This document shows positions 54,083-63,169 of a stretch of 64,000 nucleotides of DNA, in pieces (position 1 is the stretch's first letter; each line of letters opens with the position of its first letter). The notes beneath the pieces were generated by a model, which searched no databases, was not told where the DNA came from, and was given only the letters and a program-made list of their open reading frames with translations. The position numbers were made by a program, and so were the translations under genes. This DNA is from Paenibacillus thiaminolyticus (GTDB taxonomy: Bacteria > Bacillota > Bacilli > Paenibacillales > Paenibacillaceae): NCBI RefSeq assembly GCF_007066085.1, contig NZ_CP041405.1, positions 1,488,001 through 1,552,000 on the forward strand, read 5' to 3'.

Positions 54083-54928
54083 TCACCTTCCCTCATCTTT
54101 TGCGAGCTGCCGGTCCCACTGCACGAACATTTGGGCAAATTGCTCCTTTGTCGTCGGCGTGGCCGTCAACCAATCTTCGTCACCTTTAGAGCTTTTGCGG
54201 ATCAGCCAGTTGCATGAATCGCCAATGATGAACGCCAGCCCCTGAACGTCCCAATCCTGCTCATTCCAGACCAGGAAGAGGAATTCTCCTTCCGCGACTT
54301 TATTTTTCATCGAGCGGGCCAGGGCGAGTGCCCCTTCTTCTTCTCCGTCGAACGTCATCAATTGGCATGTCATTTGCTCGACCGTCAGCTGGGGCGCCTG
54401 CTCATACAGCTTGTGAAAATGCCTTTTGGACAAGATCACCGAGGTCATCTCCGTCTCCGGCTGGTCGGCCCAGCGCATCCTCTCGATAAGCTCACGGCAC
54501 GCCTCTTCTACCGATCCGATCTCATAGAGCGTATACCGATTCGGATCTTCATTGCACCGCACGCGCTGGATGACCATCTCATCCGTCATGTGCAGGTACC
54601 CTTCGAACGCCTCGCTTGCATGGGAGTACCTGACCCAGCATGATCGCTTGGCCAGCCCGGTAACGGCAACGCTCGAAAACACATGCGGGGGCATGGACAG
54701 CTCCACCCCGTTCGGCTCTTCCATCAAATATCCTTTTTTCAGCAGAGCTGACTTGGCCCGGTCCCATTCTTCCGCAATCTCGTCCGTCAAACATCCGCGA
54801 AACGGATCTTCGATGCCCAATAAACGGTCAGAACCGATAATACCGGTCAGAAAGTACAACTCCTTCGCATCCAGCGTAATGCTATCTCTCAACTTTTTCT
54901 CTTCTTTGTCAACGTCATCTGTCGTCAT
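54083..54928 (-). CDS. Uncharacterised type VII-locus protein
   Basis: About 281 aa from ATG 54928 (GGGGGGTG at 9 nt; GTG 54940 is possible). Predicted mixed alpha/beta and cytoplasmic: no signal, no TM. N-terminal LDAKELYFLTGIIGSDRLLG, middle VTGLAKRSCWVRYSHASEAF, C-terminal EGEFLFLVWNEQDW and SKGDEDWLTATPTTKEQFAQ. I do not recognise a family. Its place between EssC and the candidate substrate, and its size, resemble those of EspG chaperones in mycobacterial ESX loci, which hold substrates before export. That is only a positional analogy. Confidence 0.6.
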   Translation of the reverse strand: MTTDDVDKEEKKLRDSITLDAKELYFLTGIIGSDRLLGIEDPFRGCLTDEIAEEWDRAKSALLKKGYLMEEPNGVELSMPPHVFSSVAVTGLAKRSCWVRYSHASEAFEGYLHMTDEMVIQRVRCNEDPNRYTLYEIGSVEEACRELIERMRWADQPETEMTSVILSKRHFHKLYEQAPQLTVEQMTCQLMTFDGEEEGALALARSMKNKVAEGEFLFLVWNEQDWDVQGLAFIIGDSCNWLIRKSSKGDEDWLTATPTTKEQFAQMFVQWDRQLAKDEGR

Positions 54929-54946
54929 CAATTCATGCACCCCCCA

Positions 54947-57900
54947 TCAGACCGGTACATTCCATCGTTCGCGAATTCGTTCTGACCATTCATTTGGAGT
55001 CCACGACTCGGTATATGGAAAAGCGGCTTTCAGTTTGGTAAATTTGCGTCGCATAAAATATCCTTGTCCCGGCGGCAGCATCTTCGTTCCGGAGCTGCCG
55101 CTGTTCGATTCGGAGATCGGCAAGCGCAGGAAGGACAGGTCGTTCGCGTCAATCGTTCCGAACAGGAATCCCGATTGGGATGCCTTCACATCGTTGAACC
55201 AATCGACGCCGAAGGTCGGGAATTCCGATGGAACTCCCGCCAGCACGACATGGACATTCCGGTCCCGGCCCTGCCGTACGATGGCTGACAGCTGATCCTT
55301 TACAGAAAAATCAGTCAACTGTTTGCATAAATCATCGGCATCGTCCATCACGAGCAAGAGGGCCGGTTCATGCGCTTCCTTCGTCCGGTTCTGTACTTGA
55401 TCATATATCATCTGCACGAGGAATGGAATCTCTTCTTCTCGCACTGCGACTCCTTTGACATGAGGAAGACCGGACAATCGGCTGATTCCTTCCCCGCCGA
55501 ACCGGGTATCGACCATATAGATATGAAGCCGCCCAGGCGAGACATGATAAGCCAACGACAGCATCCAGCTCGACAGGAATGACGTCTTGCCGCTCTCCAT
55601 CGGACTGGCTGCCACGAAATGAGGGCCTTCCTTCAAATCGATCAGGAACGGCTCCAGGTCGTCCGAACGGAGACCGACCGGCACCCGGTACAAGCCTTCG
55701 GCGCCTTCCTGAGCCCGCCTTCCCGGCTCCTGGAGCAGCTCCGGCAGCCGGACCAGGTCAGGAAGCGGCCGGATCGGCGGTGCTTCCTTCCCGTTCCACG
55801 CCTCCTTGATCGACTTCATCTCGGCGCGAAGCCGCCGGATCCGCTCGGTCTCGTCCGGGCCGCTGGATGGCAGCGCCGTCTGGAATTCAAGCGGCGGCAC
55901 GGCCCCCTTCACCAGCCCGCGCCCCGGCGGAAGCTGCGCCGGCGCCTTCGTCGGCCGTCCGACCGCGAAATAGTAGTCGCTCGGATCGGCAAGCTCGAAC
56001 GACACCGCCTGCGGAATATTGCTGCGCACCTTCTCGAAAATATCGGTTACGCGGTTCGCCGTAATCACGAACGTAATGGCGAGACTTCCGCCCTCGCGCA
56101 GCAAATATTCCAGCAGTTCATTCTCCTCCGGATAGGTCGACCGGAAGTTCAAGTATCCGTCAATGACGACGACGATGTGCGGCACCTGTTCGCGGGCCGC
56201 TCTCCGGTAGGAGGCGATCGTCTTGACTCCCGCTTCCGATATCCTTTCTTTGCGCTCGCTCAACTGCTGCCCCAGGTAACGGAACAGCCGCTTGATGCGG
56301 TCTTCCTCCTCCGCCAGCATGACCGAACCGATCTGAGGCAATTGGGCCACATCCTTCATCATCCGCCCCATGTCCACGACATAACCATGCCACCGTTCCG
56401 GCGTGAATTGCTTCGCCAGCGACATCAGCAAGGACTGGACGAAGGTCGTCTTCCCCGTGCCCGGCATGCCGTATACGGCAAGATGTCCCTGCTCCATGCT
56501 CATATGGAGCGGCTCCTGCCGCTGCTGCATCAGATCGTCGACCAAGCCGATCGCGGCACAGAGCTCGGTCTCCGGATGCTCCGCCTGCCATGGTCCTGCC
56601 GGTTCTTCCCCGCGCAGCGCCAGAACCTCATCCAATTCCAGATGCTCCGGTAGCGGCGGGAGCCAAGGGCCCGGAAGCCGCTCAATCCCCTCGCGGCGGG
56701 CCGTCTCGGCCACATGGCCGATGAACACTTGCAGCTGCTTCGGCGGTTCCTTCTCCATCAGCGCGGAGGAGAGTTCCTCTCCGGTCAGCAGCGGTTCCCG
56801 CTTGCCATTCAGCCGGACCTCATAAATCTGGACAGGCGAGGCCTCTTCATCCTGGCGCTTAACCAGATAGGGCGCCCCGCTCCAGGCGAACTGCATCTCT
56901 TCGAACACTTCATCGCTGCCAACCTGGAAGTAGCCTCTCCCGGGATTGGTAATCCAGGCGGCATTCGGTATTTTGAGCATATCCCGGCTGTCCCCTTCAC
57001 TCTGAACCCGCAGGCAGATGCGGAAGCGGGTGTTGCTCCATATTTTCTCGTCAACGACGCCAGCCGGCTTCTGCGTGGCCAGGATGAGGTGGACACCGAG
57101 CGTCCGGCCGATCGTCGCGATGCTGATCAGCTCATCCATGAACTCCGGCTGATCCTTCTTCAATTGGGCGAATTCATCGATAATGATGACCAAATGCGGA
57201 AGCGGGTGCTCCGCCCGCCGGTCCGATCGGTAATATTCATCGATATGCTGCAGATTCCCGGCATCATTCAAGATGCGCTGCCGGCGGATCAGCTCCGCCC
57301 GGAGCGACACCTTGGCCCGCTCGATCAAGCTGTCGTCCAGATTCGTTATCGTGCCTACGACATGCGGCAGATCGACGAAGGTGTTCGACATGCCGCCACC
57401 CTTGTAGTCAATCAGCATGAACGCAAGCTCATGGGGATGGAACTCGGCGGCAAGCGAAGCGATGAGCGACTGGATAACTTCGCTCTTCCCCGAACCGGTC
57501 GTTCCCGCGATCAGGCCGTGCGGCCCATGTCCCTTGCGCTCAATCTTGTCATGAAGATTGAGCATGATCTTCTTGCTTCCCGCGCGTACGCCGACCGGAA
57601 CCGGCAGCGTATCGGGATAACGGTTCTTCCGCCAGCGCGAAGCTGCGTCCAACTGGCCGATCTCCTTCACGCCCAGCATCTCGAACAGCGTCAGGACGGT
57701 AGGAATGTCGGACGCGGCCGAGCGCTTCAGGCGGATTGGCGCCATAAAGCGGGCCAGCGTGTCCATCCCTTCCAGAGACATAAGATCGGCGGAAAAGGCA
57801 TTCCGAACGATGCCTTCTTCTCCCGTCTTATGCGTATAGGTTTCTTCGGATTCGCCCACTTCCACGATAAGCTGGCACTGCATCGGCAGGAGCTCCTTGC

Positions 57901-58945
57901 TCTCCGAGAGCACAATCGTGCAAGCGTCGATTCGGCCAGCATCCTCCAAAAGGAGCGGATACAGCGGCTCCTCTTCCACCAACTGCGTATCGGACAGCAG
58001 GACGACATAACAAGGGAGATGCTGCTTCTTCTGACCGGATGTCTGGAAGCTCTTCCTCCGGTTCAGCAGGCTGAACAGCTGGTCCGCCAGCTGATGCGCC
58101 CCGCTGCGTCGATCCGCCAAATACCGCTGCGTCCGTTCGTCATCCCATGTATGCGGCAGCCATCTCAGCCAGCTCCATTCCTCGGCTTCGCGCTCATCAT
58201 AGAAGGCAGCCAGCTTCACTTCATCTGGCGAATGCCGGGTGGACAGCTGCGCCGTGATGACGCGGATCGCATTCATTACCGCTTCCCGGCCACCGACGAT
58301 GCCGATGACCTTGGCTGGATACAAAGGGAGCGTGATAGGCGCCTGCTCCACCCGCTTGAACTCTTCCGCGACTTCGCGGGCAGCGTCAATCAACGGATCG
58401 CGCTCATAGCCGTCCACGCGCGGCACTTCAATATCCATGTAGAATGGCACCATGCCAGTGCCGATTCGCACATGCATGAAATCGTCATCCGCCGGACCGC
58501 GCTCCCACAGATTGCTGCTCCGGTTCTTGACGATCTGATAGCATACTTCGGGATCGCCATGGATCGCCTGCATGGCCTCCAATTGCTCCCTTGTCTTCTC
58601 CTGCAGTTCTTCCCGATGCTTATCCAATTGGGTGCGGTACATCCGATCGCGTTCCACCTTGCGGCGATCGTACACCTTCTTATTGTTCAAATACATAAAA
58701 AATGGAAGAGTATACGACGTCAGCATCATAAAAATGGTCAACATCTGGAACATCATATAATTGCTGTTGCCCATCTTGCCTGATATTGACATATATATGT
58801 AAAAACCGACACTGACCAACGTCATAATAATCGTAATGATCGAAAATGTAGGACGGGTCGGTTCCGCTGGCGGGCGCAAAATCTCAAGCTTGTCCCTGCG
58901 CAGCGTCGGCTTGATTCTAGGTGATCTCTGGTACAGTACGTTCAC
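54947..58945 (-). CDS. essC: EssC/EccC-type FtsK-SpoIIIE ATPase without FHA domains
   Basis: About 1,332 aa. Two N-terminal TM helices (FSIITIIMTLVSVGFYIYMS and MMFQMLTIFMMLTSYTLPFF, residues about 35-90) and a DUF domain precede three FtsK-like ATPase modules. Walker A motifs are GTTGSGKSE near 481, GMPGTGKTT near 830 and a degenerate SPMESGKTS near 1116. Walker B LAFMLIDYKGGG is in the first. Bacillota EssC/YukBA starts with two FHA domains; here they are missing, as in actinobacterial EccC. GTG 58945 lies 9 nt after CGAGGAG; TTG 58954 directly abuts the SD. This hexameric motor drives WXG100 export. Confidence 0.93.
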   Translation of the reverse strand: MNVLYQRSPRIKPTLRRDKLEILRPPAEPTRPTFSIITIIMTLVSVGFYIYMSISGKMGNSNYMMFQMLTIFMMLTSYTLPFFMYLNNKKVYDRRKVERDRMYRTQLDKHREELQEKTREQLEAMQAIHGDPEVCYQIVKNRSSNLWERGPADDDFMHVRIGTGMVPFYMDIEVPRVDGYERDPLIDAAREVAEEFKRVEQAPITLPLYPAKVIGIVGGREAVMNAIRVITAQLSTRHSPDEVKLAAFYDEREAEEWSWLRWLPHTWDDERTQRYLADRRSGAHQLADQLFSLLNRRKSFQTSGQKKQHLPCYVVLLSDTQLVEEEPLYPLLLEDAGRIDACTIVLSESKELLPMQCQLIVEVGESEETYTHKTGEEGIVRNAFSADLMSLEGMDTLARFMAPIRLKRSAASDIPTVLTLFEMLGVKEIGQLDAASRWRKNRYPDTLPVPVGVRAGSKKIMLNLHDKIERKGHGPHGLIAGTTGSGKSEVIQSLIASLAAEFHPHELAFMLIDYKGGGMSNTFVDLPHVVGTITNLDDSLIERAKVSLRAELIRRQRILNDAGNLQHIDEYYRSDRRAEHPLPHLVIIIDEFAQLKKDQPEFMDELISIATIGRTLGVHLILATQKPAGVVDEKIWSNTRFRICLRVQSEGDSRDMLKIPNAAWITNPGRGYFQVGSDEVFEEMQFAWSGAPYLVKRQDEEASPVQIYEVRLNGKREPLLTGEELSSALMEKEPPKQLQVFIGHVAETARREGIERLPGPWLPPLPEHLELDEVLALRGEEPAGPWQAEHPETELCAAIGLVDDLMQQRQEPLHMSMEQGHLAVYGMPGTGKTTFVQSLLMSLAKQFTPERWHGYVVDMGRMMKDVAQLPQIGSVMLAEEEDRIKRLFRYLGQQLSERKERISEAGVKTIASYRRAAREQVPHIVVVIDGYLNFRSTYPEENELLEYLLREGGSLAITFVITANRVTDIFEKVRSNIPQAVSFELADPSDYYFAVGRPTKAPAQLPPGRGLVKGAVPPLEFQTALPSSGPDETERIRRLRAEMKSIKEAWNGKEAPPIRPLPDLVRLPELLQEPGRRAQEGAEGLYRVPVGLRSDDLEPFLIDLKEGPHFVAASPMESGKTSFLSSWMLSLAYHVSPGRLHIYMVDTRFGGEGISRLSGLPHVKGVAVREEEIPFLVQMIYDQVQNRTKEAHEPALLLVMDDADDLCKQLTDFSVKDQLSAIVRQGRDRNVHVVLAGVPSEFPTFGVDWFNDVKASQSGFLFGTIDANDLSFLRLPISESNSGSSGTKMLPPGQGYFMRRKFTKLKAAFPYTESWTPNEWSERIRERWNVPV

Positions 58946-58970
58946 GGCGAACAACTCCTCGTCTGAATCG

Positions 58971-59303
58971 CTACTTATTCGCTACCCTGTCCTTCTCTGG
59001 TTGAAACAGCATTCGTCTTCCATATGCAGGAAGCGAGTCGGTTGTCGTGGAGTAAGCCCGTTGGATGCGGATATGTGCGCCTTCGCGCAACCCGGCTTCC
59101 GCAAGCCGCTGTTGTTCCTGTACTACGAACCACAACCCTTCCGGTTGCTTCGCTTCGAGAATATATTGCACATCATTGCGCGGCGGCTCACCGAACAATT
59201 TCAATCCGAGAATAGATTTCAACTGCAGGCCCGTGCAATCCTCCGACACATCAATGTCGAACCACTCCTGGCCCTGCCTTCCTGAAGATACGGTCAGCAT
59301 CAT
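58971..59303 (-). CDS. YukD/EsaB-like ubiquitin-fold protein
   Basis: 110 aa. Ubiquitin-like fold over residues about 12-80 (EWFDIDVSEDCTGLQLKSIL, AEAGLREGAHIRIQ), with a polar C-terminal tail. RBS GAGGAGGG precedes ATGATG. YukD/EsaB proteins are small cytoplasmic regulators of type VII secretion. It is the first gene of the operon, 17 bp before the ATPase frame. Confidence 0.8.
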   Translation of the reverse strand: MMLTVSSGRQGQEWFDIDVSEDCTGLQLKSILGLKLFGEPPRNDVQYILEAKQPEGLWFVVQEQQRLAEAGLREGAHIRIQRAYSTTTDSLPAYGRRMLFQPEKDRVANK

Positions 59304-59875
59304 CGCAAGCGCCCTCCTCTTCCCGTGCGGATGCGAGCCGCTCCGGCTCTGCCTGTCTCATTTCACTCTACACCCGCAGGGGGAGAGCGGTCAATCCGGG
59401 GCGACTGCGGCGCCGGTTGCGGGGGACCGGACAGGACTGGACTGCTTCTACGACAGACTAGTATACATGATAATACCATATCCGTACTTAGTATATATTG
59501 GAATTACCCGGTTGCAATGAGCCATAAGAACGGAATTCGTGACAGAGTTCCAAAAAGAATGCCTCGCCACCCGGGGTCTGACTTTTGCTAATTTCTGGCA
59601 TCTGGCTGGCTAGGCTGGAGCCGGGCCTAGGAAGGTTCCAGGTTCCTGCTCATTCCTGTTCAGATTCCCGCTCAAGTCTGTCCAGGTTCCAGCCCAAGCC
59701 TGCTTACGTTCACTATCCCAACTATTCAGGCTCTTCCAGTTGCAAAGTCAGACCGCTTCTTGCCATCGTCCTTCCGATAGGCTGACCGGATCACTTCTTC
59801 CTTTCATTCCCCGGAATGGTCAATCGGCTCCATCAACTTACTCATTCTCCCAGATAACTCAAAATCCGTTCCTTC

Positions 59876-60090
59876 TTATGTTCGCTATCCCTATCATTCA
59901 GTCCGTCACTTCTTATGTTCGCTATCCAATCCGTCAGTCCGTCACTTCTTATCTTCACTATCCCAGTCAGTCAGTCCGTTACTTCTTCTCTTCTCTATCC
60001 CAATCAGTCAGTCCGTCACTTCTTATGTTCGCTATCCCAATCAGTCAGTCCATTCCTTCCTTACCATCACTATCCCAATCGGTCAGTTTA
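59876..60090. repeat. 37-bp tandem repeat array A, six imperfect units
   Basis: Units start near 59876, 59913, 59949, 59986, 60023 and 60061 (36-38 bp). Each has TTATGTTCGCTATCCCAATC, then CAGTCAGTCCGTCACTTC. The last is partial. A further diverged copy is near 59703. The units are contiguous, without spacers. Confidence 0.92.
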
Positions 60091-60270
60091 GCAGCAGTCC
60101 TTCTTCTTCACTCTCCCCGTCGTTCAGAATGCTTCTCACTTCATTAGCCCTAATATAACAATTTACTATTCAACCATTCGATTTCCTCCTCGATCACACG
60201 AGGGTCTAGTCCGTTCCTTCTCCTTGAACCGGGGCCATCATACATGATGAATAAAGTGTAACATCGCTTA

Positions 60271-60550
60271 CTGACTAGATGGGAGACTGCGCAAAAGGAG
60301 TTTCCATTCATACTCTTCCTGACGAGTTGGGATATTGGACAAAAGGGGTTCCATCTATACTCTTCCTGACGAGTCGGGATATTGGACATAAGGAGCTTCC
60401 ATTCCATACTCTTCCTGACAAGTTGGGAGATTGAACAAAAGGAGTTGCCATCCATACTCTCTTCCTGACGAGTTGGGAGATTGGTCAAAAGGAGCTTCCC
60501 TGCATATTCATTTTCCTGACTCCATGGGAGATTGGACAAAAGGAGTCCAG
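60271..60550. repeat. 47-51-bp tandem repeat array B, six imperfect units
   Basis: Units begin with CTGAC at 60271, 60319, 60366, 60415, 60465 and 60516. The core is GTTGGGAGATTGGACAAAAG, followed by a TTCCATCCATACTCTTC stretch. It resembles array A read on the opposite strand (TGACTGATTGGGATAGCGAA). Confidence 0.92.
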
Positions 60551-60593
60551 GGACTCCAGGGACTCCAGACATCTCCAGACATCTCCAGACAGC
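60546..60593. repeat. Short tandem repeats of 9-10 bp
   Basis: Two copies of TCCAGGGAC (60546-60563) are followed by two exact TCCAGACATC units (60564-60583) and a variant, TCCAGACAGC (60584-60593). They abut array B. Confidence 0.9.
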
Positions 60594-60630
60594 TCAAAAA
60601 GCTCCCGTATCGCGGAAGCCCAAGCAGCGA

Positions 60631-60993
60631 TTATTCCCATTTCGTCCATTGCGTCCGAATGTTTTCCTTCGTGACGATACCTTTTTGCAGCAGCGCATTC
60701 GGCACCATCGAATTGTAGGTCCGGATGCTGCGATTCAGTTCCTCGAACGCCTGATCCACGGGCTCGCTACCAAGCTCCTCCACCTGATGCAGCAGTTGTT
60801 CAAGCTGGCTTCGAATCTTTTTTTGAAGCTCCAGCCAGGAAGGGAGCACATTCGCTTCCTTCATGACGCTCTGGAGCGCATCCCCGCTTGCCACATCAAG
60901 CGGCTTGCCCTTGCCGGGCAGTTCGTCCATGCCGCCCGACTTCGCATAATTCGAGAAAATCTCATCCATCCAGTCCCCATGCCGCTCACTCAT
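60631..60993 (-). CDS. DUF1992 (DnaJ-homologue subfamily C28-like) protein
   Basis: 120 aa. LPGKGKPLDV, the signature of DUF1992, is near residue 26. LPSWLELQKKIRSQLEQLLHQ and FEELNRSIRTYNSMVPN also fit. RBS AGAGGAGGAG before ATG 60993. The family is small, helical and of unclear function; eukaryotic relatives (DNAJC28) add a J domain that is missing here. Confidence 0.85.
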   Translation of the reverse strand: MSERHGDWMDEIFSNYAKSGGMDELPGKGKPLDVASGDALQSVMKEANVLPSWLELQKKIRSQLEQLLHQVEELGSEPVDQAFEELNRSIRTYNSMVPNALLQKGIVTKENIRTQWTKWE

Positions 60994-61082
60994 GTCCGCT
61001 CCTCCTCTATTCGGCTTCGATCCTCTGCTCTGCTTCCGCCGGCTTCACTGCCGGAGCCAAGGGCGTAGTCCGGGCAAGCATC

Positions 61083-62033
61083 TCATACATATGTTGCTCC
61101 GCTCAGGATATCCTCCCGCATGCGTGCCAGAATGGCCTGCTCCTGAGCGCTCCATTCCTCCGGCCGCTTGCTCGTCCGGTGATACAGATACGAATAGATA
61201 GTTCGATAACGGAGGAAAAAGGGAACCCGCCCCCATTCCTCGGCAGGCAGCTTGTCCGCCTCCGCATACCCGCCCGCAAACGCATCCAAAAACCGGGTTA
61301 CGAAGGCCGGCCGTTCCTCCCGGTTCCGCACACTCATCGAGGCCGCCTGCGCGGCAATCGCGATATCATACGCGTACCAGTGGCGCATGCTGTCACCGAA
61401 GTCCAACACCGCCAACCGGTCTCCAACCCGCAACAGGTTGCCCGGATGCAGATCGTGATGGATGAGGCCGTAGCGTTCGGCCTCCTTAGGGAATCGCTGC
61501 GCCTCCTGCACACACTCGAGCCACAGATCCCAGACAGGCGCATCTCCACCGAGGCGGCCGCTTCCGGCAGGATCCAGCGCCTCCCGGACGAGCCGGTCGT
61601 CCGTCCAATCCTGGAACGGCGGAGCCCAAGCGGCCGTATAGTGCCGTGCCGCCCGGCGCAGCGTTCCCATCGTTTCCCCCCATTGGCGGAAAAGCCATTC
61701 GTTCCACTGCTCCGGTTCCCTCGGATGAATGGCAGTCCCGTTCAGCTTCTTCGTGACGACGGCGAAGCATTCCCCATCCAGCCTGGCCGTCATTCCCCCG
61801 TTCTTCGCCGGCACCGGCTCCGGCACCAGCAGGCCGGCTTCCATCGCCTGCTTCATCCAGGCAAGCTCGGCCTCCACGAAGGCCGGGTCTTCGCGATCGA
61901 ATCGGCAGCATTTGATGACCATAGCTCCGTCAGACGTCTCGAATACATGGTTATAGTACCCTCCGAGCAATCTTGAACCTCGCGCATCGATGCCGTAAGC
62001 CGCTTCAATAGCGGGCAGCAAATTTTGGATCAA
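61083..62033 (-). CDS. Aminoglycoside phosphotransferase/CotS-like kinase
   Basis: 316 aa of the APH/choline-kinase fold. The catalytic loop is LIHHDLHPGNLLR (HxDxxxxN) and the metal-binding Asp is in LAVLDFGDS. Spore formers have several such kinases (CotS, YutH, homoserine-kinase-like). The substrate cannot be read, and a resistance role is not implied. TTG 62033 is the likely start, after GGGAGAGAGGGG. It lies between the BadF-type and DUF1992 genes on the same strand. Confidence 0.82.
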   Translation of the reverse strand: MIQNLLPAIEAAYGIDARGSRLLGGYYNHVFETSDGAMVIKCCRFDREDPAFVEAELAWMKQAMEAGLLVPEPVPAKNGGMTARLDGECFAVVTKKLNGTAIHPREPEQWNEWLFRQWGETMGTLRRAARHYTAAWAPPFQDWTDDRLVREALDPAGSGRLGGDAPVWDLWLECVQEAQRFPKEAERYGLIHHDLHPGNLLRVGDRLAVLDFGDSMRHWYAYDIAIAAQAASMSVRNREERPAFVTRFLDAFAGGYAEADKLPAEEWGRVPFFLRYRTIYSYLYHRTSKRPEEWSAQEQAILARMREDILSGATYV

Positions 62034-62122
62034 TGCCCCTCTCTCCCTTCCCCCGACCTCAATTTAATGGTCAAAATCGCCCGCCGCTCCTCGAGTCTGA
62101 GCATCCAATGATACCTATCCGT

Positions 62123-63127
62123 CTAATCCGACGATTGTGAACGCGGATGCCGCTGCAAGCGTGCGAGTATATCAGGCGTAATGGCGACGCCTATCGATTG
62201 CAGCGCCAAGACGATTGCCCCAGCCACGGGGGACAGCGCCGGCTCGATGACCCGGAAGCGCTTTCGACCGCACGCGGGCGTGGACGCGGCAGCCTGCTGC
62301 AGCCGTTCGGCGACGATTCGGCGGATATACGGATCCCGAATGACACTGCCTACGAACGCGACGGATAGAGTCTCCTCGCTGAAGCGCGAGCCGACGATGC
62401 GAATCCCTTGCTCGAGCGCTGAGGCAGCCTCGTCGCAGACGAGCCGGGCCAACGGGACGCCGGCCCCGGCTGCTCTCGTAACATAAGGCGCCATCTCGCC
62501 AAAGCGCCGCATTCGTTCATGCTCGTCGCAGACGAAGCCGCGGGCGGCTCCCAGCTCGCTCAGTTCATCAACGCTCGCGGCACCCCAGTAACGGAGTATC
62601 TCGCCTACCCAAGCCTGATCCGCCTCAGCCGCGTAGCCGGCAATGATTTTGTACACCGCTTCATAGGATAAAAATCGGGCGGCCGTCGCATAGTGATGAA
62701 AATCCTGATTGCGCACGATGCGGCCCGCCTCATTCACCCCGAACACGACGGAACCGGTTCCGGCCACAGCCATAATTCCCGGCTCTCCGAGAAAGGCTCC
62801 CGCATGTGCTACCATCCCGTCATTGACATGCCGCCGCACGATTGAAGCGGTTGCAGCGCCGAACGCGTCGGTGAATTCCTCGGCCCATGCCATATCTTGC
62901 TCCGATTCCAGACCGGCCAGGCCGGCGCACAGAGCAGCAATCGGGGCCCCGCCGGAACGTGCCGCCGCCTCCTGCAGCGCATCTCTGACATGCTGCTTCG
63001 CCTGCACATCCTTGTTCGGATTGCAGCAGCCGTTCTCGGCATAAGCGATGACCGCACCATCCAAGGAAGCCGTCATAACCCGCGTCGTCGTTCCCCCACC
63101 ATCGATGCCGATGACGATGTTGCCCAT
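62123..63127 (-). CDS. BadF/BcrA-type ATPase, probable N-acetylglucosamine kinase
   Basis: 334 aa of the ASKHA fold. Phosphate-1 motif VIGIDGGGTTTRVM is at residues about 5-18, GIMAVAGTGSVVFG is phosphate-2, and SVAFVGSVIRDP is in the adenosine region. Bacterial members of this length phosphorylate N-acetylglucosamine or similar amino sugars; the electron-transfer BadF enzymes have Cys ligands not present here. ATG 63127 after GGGGGATG. It would salvage cell-wall sugars. Confidence 0.85.
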   Translation of the reverse strand: MGNIVIGIDGGGTTTRVMTASLDGAVIAYAENGCCNPNKDVQAKQHVRDALQEAAARSGGAPIAALCAGLAGLESEQDMAWAEEFTDAFGAATASIVRRHVNDGMVAHAGAFLGEPGIMAVAGTGSVVFGVNEAGRIVRNQDFHHYATAARFLSYEAVYKIIAGYAAEADQAWVGEILRYWGAASVDELSELGAARGFVCDEHERMRRFGEMAPYVTRAAGAGVPLARLVCDEAASALEQGIRIVGSRFSEETLSVAFVGSVIRDPYIRRIVAERLQQAAASTPACGRKRFRVIEPALSPVAGAIVLALQSIGVAITPDILARLQRHPRSQSSD

Positions 63128-63169
63128 TCATGCATCCCCCATATTCAAATGATGAAGCGGCAGGACCGC

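Larger units (their letters stand above)
59304..60630. other. 1.3-kb repeat-rich intergenic region
   Basis: It separates the type VII operon from the DUF1992 gene; both run leftward. It contains an AT-rich stretch (59455-59515), the likeliest place for the type VII promoter, and then three repeat groups described separately. A leftward frame (60150-60572) only translates repeat units whose lengths are not multiples of three. No gene is supported. Confidence 0.7.

Noticed and set aside
59876..60550. Possible CRISPR array
   Set aside because: Units are contiguous and imperfect, with no unique spacers and no cas genes.
60150..60572. Leftward 140-codon frame
   Set aside because: It translates array B; unit lengths of 47-51 bp do not keep frame, and there is no RBS or family.
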